From the NCBI GenBank assembly GCA_001275005.1, contig JWZX01000926.1, forward strand, positions 1-29,352: a DNA stretch of 29,352 nt, read 5' to 3'. Shown piece after piece: positions 13,625 to 23,059 of this stretch (positions are counted from its first letter, which is position 1; every line of letters begins with the position of its first letter). Under the pieces are notes generated by a model. That model was not told the origin of the DNA. It saw nothing but the letters and a program-made list of their open reading frames with translations, and did no database searches. The translations under genes and the position numbers were made by a program. This DNA comes from Chrysochromulina tobinii. Lineage: Eukaryota > Haptophyta > Prymnesiales > Chrysochromulinaceae.

Positions 13625-16600
13625 CTATCTCGCCTTCGCGTCGCGCAGCTGGACGCACGTGATCTTGCCATCCTCGACAATCCACTTCTCGTTCGCGATC
13701 TCGGCCACAAAGGCCTGGTTGTGCGAGACCGTGATCACAGCGCCCTTGAAGTTCTTGAGCGCCTGCGTGAGCGCGGCGAGCGTGTCGTTGTCGAGGTAGT
13801 TGGTGGGCTCGTCGAGCGCGATCAGGTGCGGCTTGGACCAGAAGGCGGCGCAGATGACGAGGCGCTGGCGCTGGCCGCCCGACATCTGCTTGACCTTGCC
13901 ATGTGCGAGCTCAGAATGGATGCCGAAGTCGTCGAGGTGCGCGAGGATCTCGGTCGAGGTGATCGGCCGGATCGCCATCCCGCTGTCGAGCGCCTTCTGC
14001 TTCTCGTCAAAGTCGACGATGAGCTTCTTGGTATAGGCCCGGAAGAGGCCGCGCGGGTTCTCGAGCTCTTCGAGGGGCACCCACTGCGTGTCCATCTTCT
14101 TGCGCCCCGTCTTCTCGATCTCGTACCAGAGAGCTTTGCCGCGCATCTGCCGGCCGACGATCGCGGCCACCTGCCCAATCTCCTTCATCTCCTCCTTCTC
14201 TTCGTCTGTGAGGGCGTGCCCCTTGAGCTTCGAGATCTCGCGATCGAGGCCGTGCCGGAAGCGCTCCTGGATGTAGGCCATCGGCGTCTGGTCGAGCGAG
14301 TCCTCGAGGTGGTGGAGCGAGTGCTGCGCGATGTAGCTCACGCGCAGGTTGTGGTGCTTCCACGCCTCTCCTTTGGGTGGTAACAGGTCAGGCGAGCCGT
14401 CATCTTCCATCATCTCAAGGTCCCCCACGATGAGCTTCAGAAAGGTCGACTTGCCAGCCCCGTTGGCGCCCAGCAGGACCGCGCGCGAGCCGAGCGTCAC
14501 CGTCACGGTCGCGTCCTGCAGGATCCACTTGTCGGTGCCCGGGTACTTGTAGCAGATCTCCTTCATAGTGAGGATCGGCTTGCGGTAGGTGCGGATGCCC
14601 TCGGGCTTGCCTGGATCGGGGAATCGGATCGGCAGGATTTGCCCGGACGCCATCATCTCGTCCACCTTGCTCAAGATCGTGCCTTCGCCGCCCGCCTCCG
14701 ACCCCCCTTCCGAATCATCAAGCGACACGTCGCCCATGCCATCTGCGAGGTCGGATGCGGCATCTGAGCCACCCTCGGCCAAGAGCGCCATCTTGGCCAT
14801 CGCGTTATCGGCCGTGGGCAGCCCAGCCGCGATCTCCGGTTTGAGCTGCTGGAACGACTTGAACCCCATCGGGTAGTACACGAGCCTGCAGGGCTTCCCC
14901 GCGATGCCGCCATTGTCGTAGTGTGCGACATCGGTTGCCACGTCATCGATGAATTCGTAGTCGTGCGAGACGACGCAGATCGTCACGTTGGTGAGTGAGA
15001 GCAGGTGCTTAGTGAGCCACTTGACGGCGTTCACGTCCAAATGGTTGGTTGGCTCGTCGAGCAGCAGCAGCTCAGGCTGCTTCAGAATCGAGATGGCGAT
15101 CGAGAGCTTCATCTTCCAGCCGCCAGAGAGCGAGGTGACCGGCGTCACCTGCAGCGCCTCGGGGAAGCCCACCGTCTCGAGCGTGCGGATCACCGTCGCA
15201 TCGTCCACGTCGGGAGCCTGCGCCTTCATGTGCTCGCGCGTCGTCACGCCCTCGGCGCATACGACCTCATGCCGGATGTAGTGCGTCTTGATCTCTTGTG
15301 GGAAACCGGTGATGTCCTTGGCCGCGAGACGGTTGAGCAGGGTCGTCTTGCCAACGCCGTTCTGGCCGATGAGGCCGTACCGGTGGCCACGCTCAAAGCG
15401 CAGATCGCATCCCTTGAGCAGCACGCGCCCTGCAAAGGCGAGGATGGCGGATTGCACGTCGACGGCGTAATCCTTGCCGTCAGCCGACTGCAGCATCGCC
15501 GACGCTTTCTCTGAGAGACGCAAGCGGAAGGCGCCCACCGTCGCCTCACACAGTGTCGTGAGCGCGGCCGCGGAGAGCGGCGCCGCAGCCGTGGCGCTAT
15601 AGGGCGCGAGCATGGGTAGCAGCAGTGCCTCGAGCTGGCGCGGCGCCTGCGCAAAGTACTCGACCTTGACCGCGCCGCCGAGCGCCCGCTCGAGATACTC
15701 AGCCGCGCTGTCGGCCGCGAAGGCCACCACAGCCGCGGGCAGCTCCGGGAGCAGCGCGGTGAGCTTGGGCATCAGCTCGGCCGCGATGGCCGTCGGGCGG
15801 GCTCCGAGGTCAGCCGACTCTTCGGGCGCCTCCTCGATGAGCTTCTTAATTGCACGCTCAGCGGCCTCGCGTACTCGCGGAGAGGAGTGCTCGAGGCACT
15901 TTCTGAGCACGGGCTCGAAGAGAGGCACCCACGGCGCCACTTCGGAGGACGACTGAACCAGGCCGCACATGTTCCCGCTCGCGACCGCCGCCTTCTGGAC
16001 GAGCTCGTACCTGGCGTCGTTGAGAGCGCGCAGCAGCAACGGCATGATGAAGGCGAGTGAAGTCCCATCCATAGCGTTGACGAATGTAGTGCACAGGAGC
16101 TCGTCGACGCATTCGAGCGTCGTCTCCGGCCGCAAGAACGCCTCGATGAGGAACGGCTTCAGCTTCAGGGTCTCCGGGTTGGTGACGCACTGCAGCAGCA
16201 GTGGCAGTGCCTCCGAAGCCGCTTCGACGACCTTCGCATTTGTATTGGCGATGCACTCCATGACCTGTTTGGCAAGGGCGGCGTCGGTGGCGTGGGCGTA
16301 CGAGAGAGGCAGGTAGGCAAGCAGACGTAGAAACAGACAGGAGAGAGAGAGAGAGAGGAAGCGGAGAGGCGGCGTGCGCGGGCGTGGGCCACATGAGGCC
16401 GCATGACGCGCTTGGGGCGGGGCGGGGCGACGGCCAGTGGTGGGAAAGCGCGCTGAGGGAGAAAGGGGTCCTGTGGGAAGCGCGCTGAGGATTAGGTGTC
16501 TCCGGCTCACCTCGGGGATGGCTTGAGGTAGCCGTGGGCCGACGGCGCTGGGCGCATGCTCGGCGAGTGTCGCGAGCGCGCCCAAACATTCGACCTTGGT

Positions 16601-17531
16601 GCGCCACTGCACCGCCGCCATGCCGTCGTAGAGCGCTGGGAGCACCTTCCCGATCGCATTCTCAGAGAGCTGCGAGAGCATCGCACGCACGCCGAGAGCC
16701 GCCGCGTCGGCCACACGCTTGTCCTTGTCGGCGTACAGAGCAACGAGCGGGCGCAACAGCGGCACGCCGTACGGCTCGAAGGTGGGGCCCCAGCTGACAC
16801 GAGAGCTGCTCGATGGCGAGTGTCGCCGCCTCCTTAGCATAAGGAGCCGTCTTGCTCGGGCTGGCGCCGAGCAGCTCGACGAGCGTCGCCAGCACGCCGA
16901 GCCGCTCGAGGCTCGGCGCGCCTGCCGCGCCGATGCACGCGCCGACGCCGTAGGCGCCCTCACGGCACTCCTGCGGCGTCTTCGCTGTCTTGACCTTGTC
17001 GAGGTGTGTCGTCAGCAACGATGCCACCTCGCCCCCGAGCGTCGCATTGCCCGCGCGCAGCGCACCGCGCAGCGCGCTCGCCATACCGCGCGCGGCACCC
17101 GTGGCGATGCCAGGCGACTCGTGGCCGAGAAGAGGCAGCTGCCGGCTGAGCAGCCCGCCGAGATCGCCCTCGGTGAGTGCGAATCCCAGCTCTCCGGCAA
17201 TCTCGAGGATGCCGCCGGTCACTCGCTCGGCGCGCTGCGCGTCGGCGGGCGGATTGTCGAGGATGCCATCAAAGATGGCGAGCAAAACATCAGCCTTGGC
17301 TTCGCCCGCCACCTGGACCATGCGCATGCCTGCCTTGAGCCCCGCGGTCCGCAGTGCCTCCAAGGGCTCGCCAAGTGCACGCACGAGCGCCGTGTCCATC
17401 TTCGATTTGTGGGGCGAAGCAAGCAGCTGATCGAGCAGCACATTGATGGCCTCAGCCGGCGTCGTAGCCGCACCGAGCGGCGTGGAGTCCACTGAGGGTG
17501 GCGGAGGCGTCGGCACGGTGATCGCGGGCAT
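13625..17531 (-). CDS. Translation elongation factor 3 (ABC-F ATPase), one intron, one frame break
   Basis: The frame opens with GTG at 17561; the first ATG is 17531 (MPAITVPTPP). With the intron 16265-16510 removed and the 7-nt break at 16794-16800 skipped, it gives about 1217 residues. Order: a HEAT array to about 540; a four-helix-like linker; ABC1 with GLIGQNGVGKTT near 635, LSGGW near 716 and LLLLDEPTNHLD; ABC2 with VLLGANGAGKST near 935, a chromodomain-like insertion (QWVPLEELENPRG to the SELAHGKVKQ region, about 1060-1125), MSGGQRQR near 1133 and LIALDEPTNYLD. The insertion between Walker A and signature of ABC2 is diagnostic of eEF3/New1. The family binds the ribosome and drives E-site tRNA release with ATP hydrolysis. 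About 170 residues of extra HEAT sequence precede the part alignable with yeast eEF3. The tail is short and lacks the long Lys-rich C-terminus of yeast eEF3. Confidence 0.93.
16265..16510 (-). other. eEF3 intron, 246 nt, in-frame and stop-free
   Basis: On the coding strand, CCCGAG|GTGAGC and CCAAACAG|GTCATGG are good splice sites and a polypyrimidine run (complement of GAGAGAGAGAGA at about 16340-16358) lies inside. Removal joins AIPE to VMECIANTNAK, the continuous HEAT helix pair expected from eEF3 and GCN1. The retained translation is Ser/Leu/Pro-rich and unlike HEAT repeats. The length is 82 codons, so it escapes detection as a frame change. Confidence 0.8.
16794..16800 (-). other. 7-nt reading-frame break (GTGTCAG on coding strand) in eEF3
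   Basis: HEAT sequence runs ...ATLAIEQLS in one frame and continues WGPTFEPYGVPLLRPLVAL in the +1 frame. Deleting exactly GTGTCAG gives LAIEQLSWGPTFEPYGVP, matching the expected helix. The heptamer is bounded by GT and AG but is far shorter than any accepted spliceosomal intron. An assembly error, a real frameshift allele or programmed shifting are the alternatives. Confidence 0.7.
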
Positions 17532-18280
17532 CGGAGAGACGTCGCCGCGGACGCTGTTCACACTTCATCGCAGTGAATGGCCTTTTCTGGTGCCTCTTTA
17601 AGCGTCGCCTTCCCACGTTCATTACACTCACCAAACTCTGGGAGCGTTAGGGAGCGTTGGAAAACACATGGGCATGAAGATGGGACTGGGCCGAGCTCTG
17701 AGGACAAATATTCGTGGCCTTCGGATGATCTCCTCGAAGGTCAAGCGGCGATAGTCATAGCCGACTGTGCAAGGGCGACTGTGTGAACCGACAATAAACA
17801 TGGGCTACATGTAGATCCGACAGGGCTAGATCGGATTAAGATCGGATTCTCAGGGCGGATTCTCCTCGGATCTTGACATCTTGTTCATCGTCGAGGAATT
17901 CCGTCGCGTTTGAGAGTAAAGTTGTAAACCATGCATGAAACCATGACAGCATCTGAGAACATCCGAGGACAGTAAACTAAGGCGCCCCTCCGGGCTGCGA
18001 AACACGATGCTAGTTCTTCGTCTCGGTCAGCAGCGTTCGGTCAGACGAATCCCTACGAACGCCGACACGACAACGAGGCTTTCATATTTCGGAAGAGGCT
18101 GCCTGTGGTCGCGTGCCTAGCCTTTCCTAGCCTCGTCGGGAATTCCTACACATACTTGCTTACTTGGGGCGCCGTCCGCCGTGGAGCGCAACTCCGCTGA
18201 AATGTCCCGCAAATATCACCTCTGACTCTCGTCCCGTCAGTAACGACCGACGGGACGACCGACGGGTACTAACAGACGGG
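17532..18280. promoter_or_regulatory. 749-bp spacer: eEF3 promoter and 3' region of the next gene
   Basis: The spacer is less GC-rich than the genes. It carries a cluster of GATCGGATT-type words between 17814 and 17875, including two exact AGATCGGATT copies (17828-17837, 17839-17848) and inverse GATCCGA at 17814-17820. A palindromic GACCGACGGGACGACCGACGG-like duplication lies near 18245-18267. No gene or RNA is recognised. The part nearest 17531 is presumably the eEF3 promoter. Confidence 0.45.
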
Positions 18281-19213
18281 CTACAAGTCGAAGCGTTTGG
18301 GCGGCACCCCAAAGTACGCGTCGACCGGCAAGAAGGCCGGATTGATCACCACGGGCGGCAGCGGCGGTCGCCCACGCGGGTCGCCGAGCGGATACGACAC
18401 GGGCTCCGTGCCATACGCGTCCCGTTTCATGTCTACGACGACCCCGTATGCGGCCGCCGCGGGTGTTAGCATCTCTGGCACAGTCTCCTCCACAAGCACT
18501 GCCTCAGGCACACCTCCGCTCGCCTCCTCCTCTTTCTTTTTTCGATGCGCCCCGATGGCTTCCTGGTTCTTGCGCACGGCCTCGCGCTGCGCGGCCATGC
18601 GACGGCAGCGCCGAACCCTGCGCACCCACGGCGATGCAACCAGAGTCACACTGAAGGGTGACGCTGCAGGGCAAAAGGGCGAAAGGACGCGCAGCACTCA
18701 CACGCAGCACGAGAGGAAGATTGTAAGCGGCAGCAGCAGCACGAGTGCGAGCGCGGCGATGAAACCCAGGTGGTTGGTGATGTAAAGCGGCACGCGGAGC
18801 AGCGGGGGCGGCGATAGTGGTGATGATGGTGGCGGCAGCTGCCGCGGCGTCACTCTGTTGAGCAGTGCGCTGAGCGCGTGGCCTGGCGGTGATGACGGAG
18901 AAGAAGTGCAGCCAGAGCAACCGTGGCACTGGTCGTACGCGCAATAGTAGCTGGTTTGTACCGATCCAGCGCACCACGATGCGCAGGCCAGCGATGTCGC
19001 TGAAGAGGTTCGTACATCCACCTTGGCGAAGACTTGCTTTGGCCGCGGGTCTGCTCTGGGATTGAAGGCGGCGGCGTCCTGCTGCTGCTGCTTCCAAGAG
19101 GCGTAGGCGGCCAGTGCGTCACGCAGGGGAGATGTTCTTGTGTCATGCATTTGCTCATGCATAGCCGCTAGGACCACTTGGCCCTCGGGGAGGCGTCTTC
19201 GACTTCGAGCCAT
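18281..19213 (-). CDS. Single-pass membrane protein, two exons, function unknown
   Basis: Exon 1 runs 19213-18702 from an ATG (MARSRRRLPEGQ). Exon 2 runs 18617-18281. Joined across an 84-nt intron they give about 282 residues. Visible parts: an N-terminal polar region with a short Gln run (WKQQQQDAA), a Cys-rich stretch SWCAGSVQTSYYCAYDQCHGCSGC near 83-107, a Pro/Ser-rich linker, then one strong membrane segment (ITNHLGFIAALALVLLLPLTIFLS) near 146-169. A basic charged cytosolic-type helix follows (VVRRCRRMAAQREAVRKNQEAIGAHRKKKEEE), and the tail ends PVDAYFGVPPKRFDL. I do not recognise the family. The basic residues straight after the membrane span suggest the C-terminus is cytosolic by the positive-inside rule. 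Further small introns inside exon 1 cannot be excluded. Confidence 0.6.
18618..18701 (-). other. 84-nt GT-AG intron in the membrane-protein gene
   Basis: On the coding strand exon 1 ends TGCTGCGT before GTGAGTG, a consensus donor. The intron ends GGGTGCGCAG before GGTTCGGCG. The phase-2 join gives LSCC-V-VRRCRRM. Without splicing exon 1 stops at once (TGA inside GTGTGAGTG), exactly after the membrane segment. Confidence 0.75.
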
Positions 19214-19525
19214 CTTTATCTCTTTTGGGAATTTCCATTTTTGGGCCTGTCGGTTTCGTCGCGGTCACGCCCGCGCTCGGAGGCCTCGTTCAACACAAGT
19301 ACTGAGTACTCGCTCTCTCGGGCTACTCAATTATGCTACAATTATGCTAGTGAGGTTGGACCTTCACGGAGCGCGCCGGCACGTTCGGTCCATTTTGCGT
19401 TGCATTTTTATTGGGCGACCTGCCCCCTGAAGGTAACGTGACCGGACGCGACCCAGTACTCGAGTAGAGTGCACGAGAAACGACGCCCAGCGTCGTCATG
19501 AGCGTCGTGCGTCGCCCCGCGTCCC
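19214..19525. promoter_or_regulatory. 312-bp spacer between ALDH stop and membrane-protein start
   Basis: The spacer holds the ALDH 3' UTR and the promoter of the gene starting at 19213. It includes the repeated word AATTATGCTA (two copies in about 19329-19350) and AGTACTGAGTACT near 19300-19312. No gene is supported. Confidence 0.35.
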
Positions 19526-21064
19526 TCACACGATCGCCGAGTACTTGCGGTACAGGAAGAGCGATACGATCGCCACGAGCGCGAGCACCAAGTGTCGCCT
19601 GCGAGGGATCGAGACGTACGGGCCGTAGAGCAGAAGGAGAGAGAGCAGCTTCGGTCGGAGCATCCACTTATCGGCGGCGGAGCAGTGCCGGACTGGCAGG
19701 GGGATGGTCATATCGATGTCGAGCGTGGCGTTGCGCCAGAGCACCGCGCGCTGGTATGTGAACGTCTCGAATGAGTAGCGGCCGTGGCAGACGCCGTAGC
19801 CTGAGGTGCCGACGCCCCCGAAGGGCAGCGTGTGGCAGATGTGATGCAAATAGCAGTCATTCACGACGACCGTGCCGCTCTGCACCTCGCTCAGGAGGGT
19901 CTCAGCGACCGTCTCGTCGGCACTGAAGACGTAGAGCGCGAGCGGCGTTGGGTCGATCGATTGGATGAGCTTCACTGCCTCCGCCAGCGACGCATAGGTC
20001 AGCACGGGAAGCAACGGCCCGAAGATTTCCTCTTTGAGAATGGGCGAGCCCACGGTGGGCCCATCGACGAGGGTGAGTGGCATGTACTTGGTCGCGCGGT
20101 CAGGGCCCGCCGCGCCGATGCGGATCTGCTTGCCGCCCGCCTTGGCGAGCAGCTCGACCATCCGGTCGTAGTGGCTGGTCGTGCACATGCGACCAAAGTC
20201 CTTGGAGCGAATCGGCTCGTCGCCGAACTGTTCCTTCATCTCCGCCTGCAGCGCGGCGAGGAAGTCGGCGTGGTGCGCCTCGTGCACGAGCAGATAGTCC
20301 GGCGCCATGCACGTCTGACCCGCGTTGATCGCTTTCGTGTTGATGATGCGTCGGGCAGACTCGCGCAGCGGCGCGGACTGATCGATGAGGCACGGGGCCT
20401 TACCGCCTAGCTCGAGAGCCGTGGGCGTCATGTGCTCGGCCGCCGCCTTGGCGACAATCTGGCCCACGCGTGGCGAGCCGGTGAAGTAGATGAAGTCCCA
20501 CTTTGTCGCGAGCAGCGCGGTCGACACGTCCACGCCGCCAGTCACCACCCGGCAAACATCAGGAGAGATGTACTTGGGCATCTTGCGAGCGAGGAACTCG
20601 GCGCTCGCCGGCGTGAGCTCGGAGGGCTTGACCATGGCCGTGTTGCCGGCGGCGATGGCGCCGATCAATGGCTCGAACAGCAGCACGAGCGGGTAATTGT
20701 ACGGGGCGACGATGAGCACCGTTCCGAACGGGCTGCGCCGTACGGCCGCCTCGGCCGGCAGCACCAGCAAGTGTACGTCCTTGCGCTCGGCCGCCATCCA
20801 CGTTTTGATCTTGGCTGAGATATCCTTGGCTTCGCGAATGATGACCATGCACTCGCCTTGCGCCTCGCCCATGGGGCGGCCCAGGTCTGCCATCAGAGCA
20901 GCTGTCGCCTCCTCGACGTTCTCCTCAAACATCTTAACGATGCTTGCGAGGACCGCCTCACGCGCCTCGGCAGTGGCCAACCTGCCGGCGTTGAAGCTCC
21001 CTTTCAGAGCGTCACGCTCTGCATTGTAATTGGCCGGTCCAGACGAGCCTTGTCTCGACGTCAT
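19526..21064 (-). CDS. Membrane-anchored aldehyde dehydrogenase, ALDH3 (fatty aldehyde) type
   Basis: The open frame starts with GTG at 21097; the first ATG is 21064, giving 512 residues. It oxidises aldehydes to carboxylates with NAD(P). Motifs: APYNYPLVLLFEPLIGAIAAGNTAMVKPSE (cofactor-binding region), FTGSPRVGQ, LELGGKAP near 216-223 with the general-base Glu, NAGQTCMAPDY near 245-255 with the catalytic Cys, EEIFGPLLPVL, and LPFGGVGTSGYG. Short N-terminal length, APYNYP and a C-terminal hydrophobic anchor (RRRHLVLALVAIVSLFLYRKYS) are typical of ALDH3, in particular the ER-bound fatty aldehyde dehydrogenase group. The tail after the anchor is short and basic, consistent with a tail-anchored ER or peroxisomal enzyme. 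A role in detoxifying lipid-derived aldehydes is likely from the family. Single exon. Confidence 0.92.
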   Translation of the reverse strand: MTSRQGSSGPANYNAERDALKGSFNAGRLATAEAREAVLASIVKMFEENVEEATAALMADLGRPMGEAQGECMVIIREAKDISAKIKTWMAAERKDVHLLVLPAEAAVRRSPFGTVLIVAPYNYPLVLLFEPLIGAIAAGNTAMVKPSELTPASAEFLARKMPKYISPDVCRVVTGGVDVSTALLATKWDFIYFTGSPRVGQIVAKAAAEHMTPTALELGGKAPCLIDQSAPLRESARRIINTKAINAGQTCMAPDYLLVHEAHHADFLAALQAEMKEQFGDEPIRSKDFGRMCTTSHYDRMVELLAKAGGKQIRIGAAGPDRATKYMPLTLVDGPTVGSPILKEEIFGPLLPVLTYASLAEAVKLIQSIDPTPLALYVFSADETVAETLLSEVQSGTVVVNDCYLHHICHTLPFGGVGTSGYGVCHGRYSFETFTYQRAVLWRNATLDIDMTIPLPVRHCSAADKWMLRPKLLSLLLLYGPYVSIPRRRHLVLALVAIVSLFLYRKYSAIV

Positions 21065-21281
21065 CAAGGCGCTGCGCTTTCGACGAGAGCTGCACACCAG
21101 CGGCGCGCCCGATCAATGTAGCCGGATTTGACGAACCTACCGGTACCGGTGAATGATTCGATGAGGCATTTTTCGGATGACTTACAAATGTGGGACATGT
21201 GCAGTCCGCGGTCGAGTGGTCGAGCTGACCTGGGTCCGCGAGTGGTCGCAAGTGGTCGAGTGTCGAGCGCACCTGGGGCTT
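21065..21281. promoter_or_regulatory. ALDH upstream region with an ACCGGTACCGGT palindrome
   Basis: A 12-nt perfect palindrome ACCGGTACCGGT lies at 21139-21150, about 75 nt upstream of the ALDH ATG. It is built from the same ACCGGT unit as the field at 3533-4105. Repeated AGTGGTCG words lie near 21213-21257. Confidence 0.45.
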
Positions 21282-21812
21282 TCAAAAGAGACCGAAGAGC
21301 TTCGACGGCGGCGATGGAAGCGGCAGAGGCGGCCTTGAGAGCATATTGATCAGGGCGAACTGTTGGCCGTGCACTGCTGCGAACCCAACGGCAAACAAAC
21401 CGAGGCAGACGGAAAAGATGAAGTTGCTGCCCCCTAGCTTGGCTGCCGGCTTAGCTGCTGCCACTCCTGTCCCGATGGGCTCCGCTGCAAGCGATGAGGC
21501 GATTTGGTTCCGCTGAAGCTTCAGCTCCCGTGCATCCTTGTCGAGCCTAGGTGGGTCCGCAGCGGCATCCGCAACATCAGCTGCCGCCACCATCGCTGTT
21601 CCCACCAACTCCGCTCCCGCAACCGCAGCTGACGCAACCACCGTTTCCACCGCCTCCGCTCCTGCAACCGCAGCTGACGCAACCACCGTTTCCACCGCCT
21701 CCGCTCCTGCAACCGCAACGCCCGCTGCGGCGATCAAATCAGCCTCTGTGGCACTCATCAAACCCGCCGCCTCCGACCCTCGTTCGCGTGATTCAGCTTG
21801 ACGTTGCGACAT
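21282..21812 (-). CDS. Ala-rich single-pass membrane protein, function unknown
   Basis: 176 residues from an ATG. The N-terminal two thirds is Ala/Val/Glu-rich with a 15-residue repeat (AVETVVASAAVAGAE) in two exact and one diverged copy. Next comes a short charged helix (DKDARELKLQRNQIASS) and then one hydrophobic segment (FIFSVCLGLFAVGFAAVHG) near 131-149. The tail is Pro-rich (RPPLPLPSPPSKLFGLF). No family is recognised. It could be a small membrane anchor. Divergent from the APH kinase gene across 191 bp, so the two may share a bidirectional promoter. Confidence 0.55.
   Translation of the reverse strand: MSQRQAESRERGSEAAGLMSATEADLIAAAGVAVAGAEAVETVVASAAVAGAEAVETVVASAAVAGAELVGTAMVAAADVADAAADPPRLDKDARELKLQRNQIASSLAAEPIGTGVAAAKPAAKLGGSNFIFSVCLGLFAVGFAAVHGQQFALINMLSRPPLPLPSPPSKLFGLF
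21631..21720 (-). repeat. 45-nt coding tandem repeat
   Basis: Copies at 21631-21675 and 21676-21720 differ only at the last bases. A diverged copy lies just before them (about 21589-21630). The repeat encodes the 15-residue Ala/Val/Glu unit of the membrane protein. Confidence 0.9.
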
Positions 21813-22003
21813 GTCGAGCTATTCCGGCAAGTCGAAGCTGTGAACACTCCGCTACTGTAGAAAGATTCCGCACAGCACGTTTCGGCGATGTTGAATGACT
21901 TCCCGTAGGCGGTACTGTAGGAACTTCCACTCCTTGATGAAGCTCATAATCACAAGGACGTGCGCTTCGTCGCGAGGCGCGGGCCGCGCTCTCAGGCTCT
22001 TCG
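21813..22003. promoter_or_regulatory. Divergent intergenic region, possible bidirectional promoter
   Basis: 191 bp separate the two start codons, which face away from each other. No TATA box is clear. Confidence 0.4.
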
Positions 22004-23059
22004 ATGCTGGGACAAAGCGGTAAGGATTCCCTGCTTTATGAGGCCCTTGGACACTTCGTCGCCGGCGATTTGAGCGCCTACACCTTTGAACCGACCAGCG
22101 GCGGCGTCAACAACGTCGTCTTCTACGTGATGAAAACGGAGGCGTCAGGGGAGGGTAAGACGCTCATGGGCGTGCTGCGCGTCTACAACAACGGCAACGA
22201 TGACGCCAAAGTTTACTTCGAGCACCGCATTCTGGGGCTGCTAAGAAAGCAGCCGCTCTCGTTCAGCATTCCGGAAACGATTGTGTCCACGAGTGGCAAC
22301 GACTTCCAGAAACTGAGCAGCGGAGCAAGTGCGTGCCTCTTCAAGGCGATCAAAGGCGGGCTGCCGAAGCTTACTAAGGCGCGTGAGATCGGGCTCTGCG
22401 CCGGAGAGCTCTCGAGCGCAATGGCAAAGATCGACAGGGGAGAAGTGCCGAAGGTTTGCCCCACCTTTCCATATCATGACATCTACAAGGTGCATCACGC
22501 AATGACGCGGGAGCTCTTCCTCGAGCAGCTCAAGTCGGCGCAATTCGATGAGTGGAGGGCCTTCGCGAACGAGGTGGAGGACGACCTGAAGCTCGTGGAG
22601 GAGAAGATCGGCTCGTATCATGGGGTGCTGCCGTGGAGCTTCATTCACGGAGACTTGCACTACGACAACGTACTGTGCGACGACGTGGGGGTCACAGGCC
22701 TGCTCGACTTTGAGTTCTCGTCGTACGATTGGAGGGCCATGGAGCTTGCAATCTGCCTGAGCAAGTACTGCGGTGAGAAAGAGCCCTTTGGCTACTTTGA
22801 GCAGTTCGTCGACGGCTTCGCAGTGCATGCTGAGTTGACGGAGGCGGAGATCGAGAGCATCTGCATCCTGATTCGATTGAGAATCCACTCAAATGTCATC
22901 TTTTTCGTGGGGAGGGCGCTGGCAGGAGAGGACCTGATGAGCACGCTCACGAGCAGGATCGAAACGTACTGCAAGAGGCTGCGCTGGCTCAAGGCCAACG
23001 AGATCGAGATCGTCGGCTTGATCAAGTCGAAGTTCGCTGCTAACAAGAAACTCTTATGA
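22004..23059 (+). CDS. APH/choline-kinase-fold small-molecule kinase
   Basis: 351 residues from an ATG, single exon. The N-lobe contains SGGVNNVVFYV (glycine-containing ATP loop) and GVLRVYNNG, in which the Arg lies where the family usually has the ATP-binding Lys. The catalytic loop is FIHGDLHYDNVLCDD near 213-227 (Brenner motif H-G-D-x-x-x-x-N), followed by GLLDFEFSS near 230-238 with the Mg-binding Asp. EHRILGLLRK supplies a helix-C Glu. This is the aminoglycoside phosphotransferase/choline kinase/ThrB-II homoserine kinase superfamily, which phosphorylates small hydroxyl compounds. The motif SGGVNN and the length around 350 are closest in feel to ThrB-II and choline/ethanolamine kinases, but the substrate cannot be read. 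No signal peptide or membrane span is seen, so a cytosolic enzyme is inferred. Confidence 0.82.
   Translation: MLGQSGKDSLLYEALGHFVAGDLSAYTFEPTSGGVNNVVFYVMKTEASGEGKTLMGVLRVYNNGNDDAKVYFEHRILGLLRKQPLSFSIPETIVSTSGNDFQKLSSGASACLFKAIKGGLPKLTKAREIGLCAGELSSAMAKIDRGEVPKVCPTFPYHDIYKVHHAMTRELFLEQLKSAQFDEWRAFANEVEDDLKLVEEKIGSYHGVLPWSFIHGDLHYDNVLCDDVGVTGLLDFEFSSYDWRAMELAICLSKYCGEKEPFGYFEQFVDGFAVHAELTEAEIESICILIRLRIHSNVIFFVGRALAGEDLMSTLTSRIETYCKRLRWLKANEIEIVGLIKSKFAANKKLL

Noticed and set aside
16300-16520. Ser/Leu/Pro-rich insertion as a true part of eEF3
   Set aside because: Consensus donor and acceptor, a pyrimidine run and the clean IPE-VMECIAN join favour an intron of 3n length.
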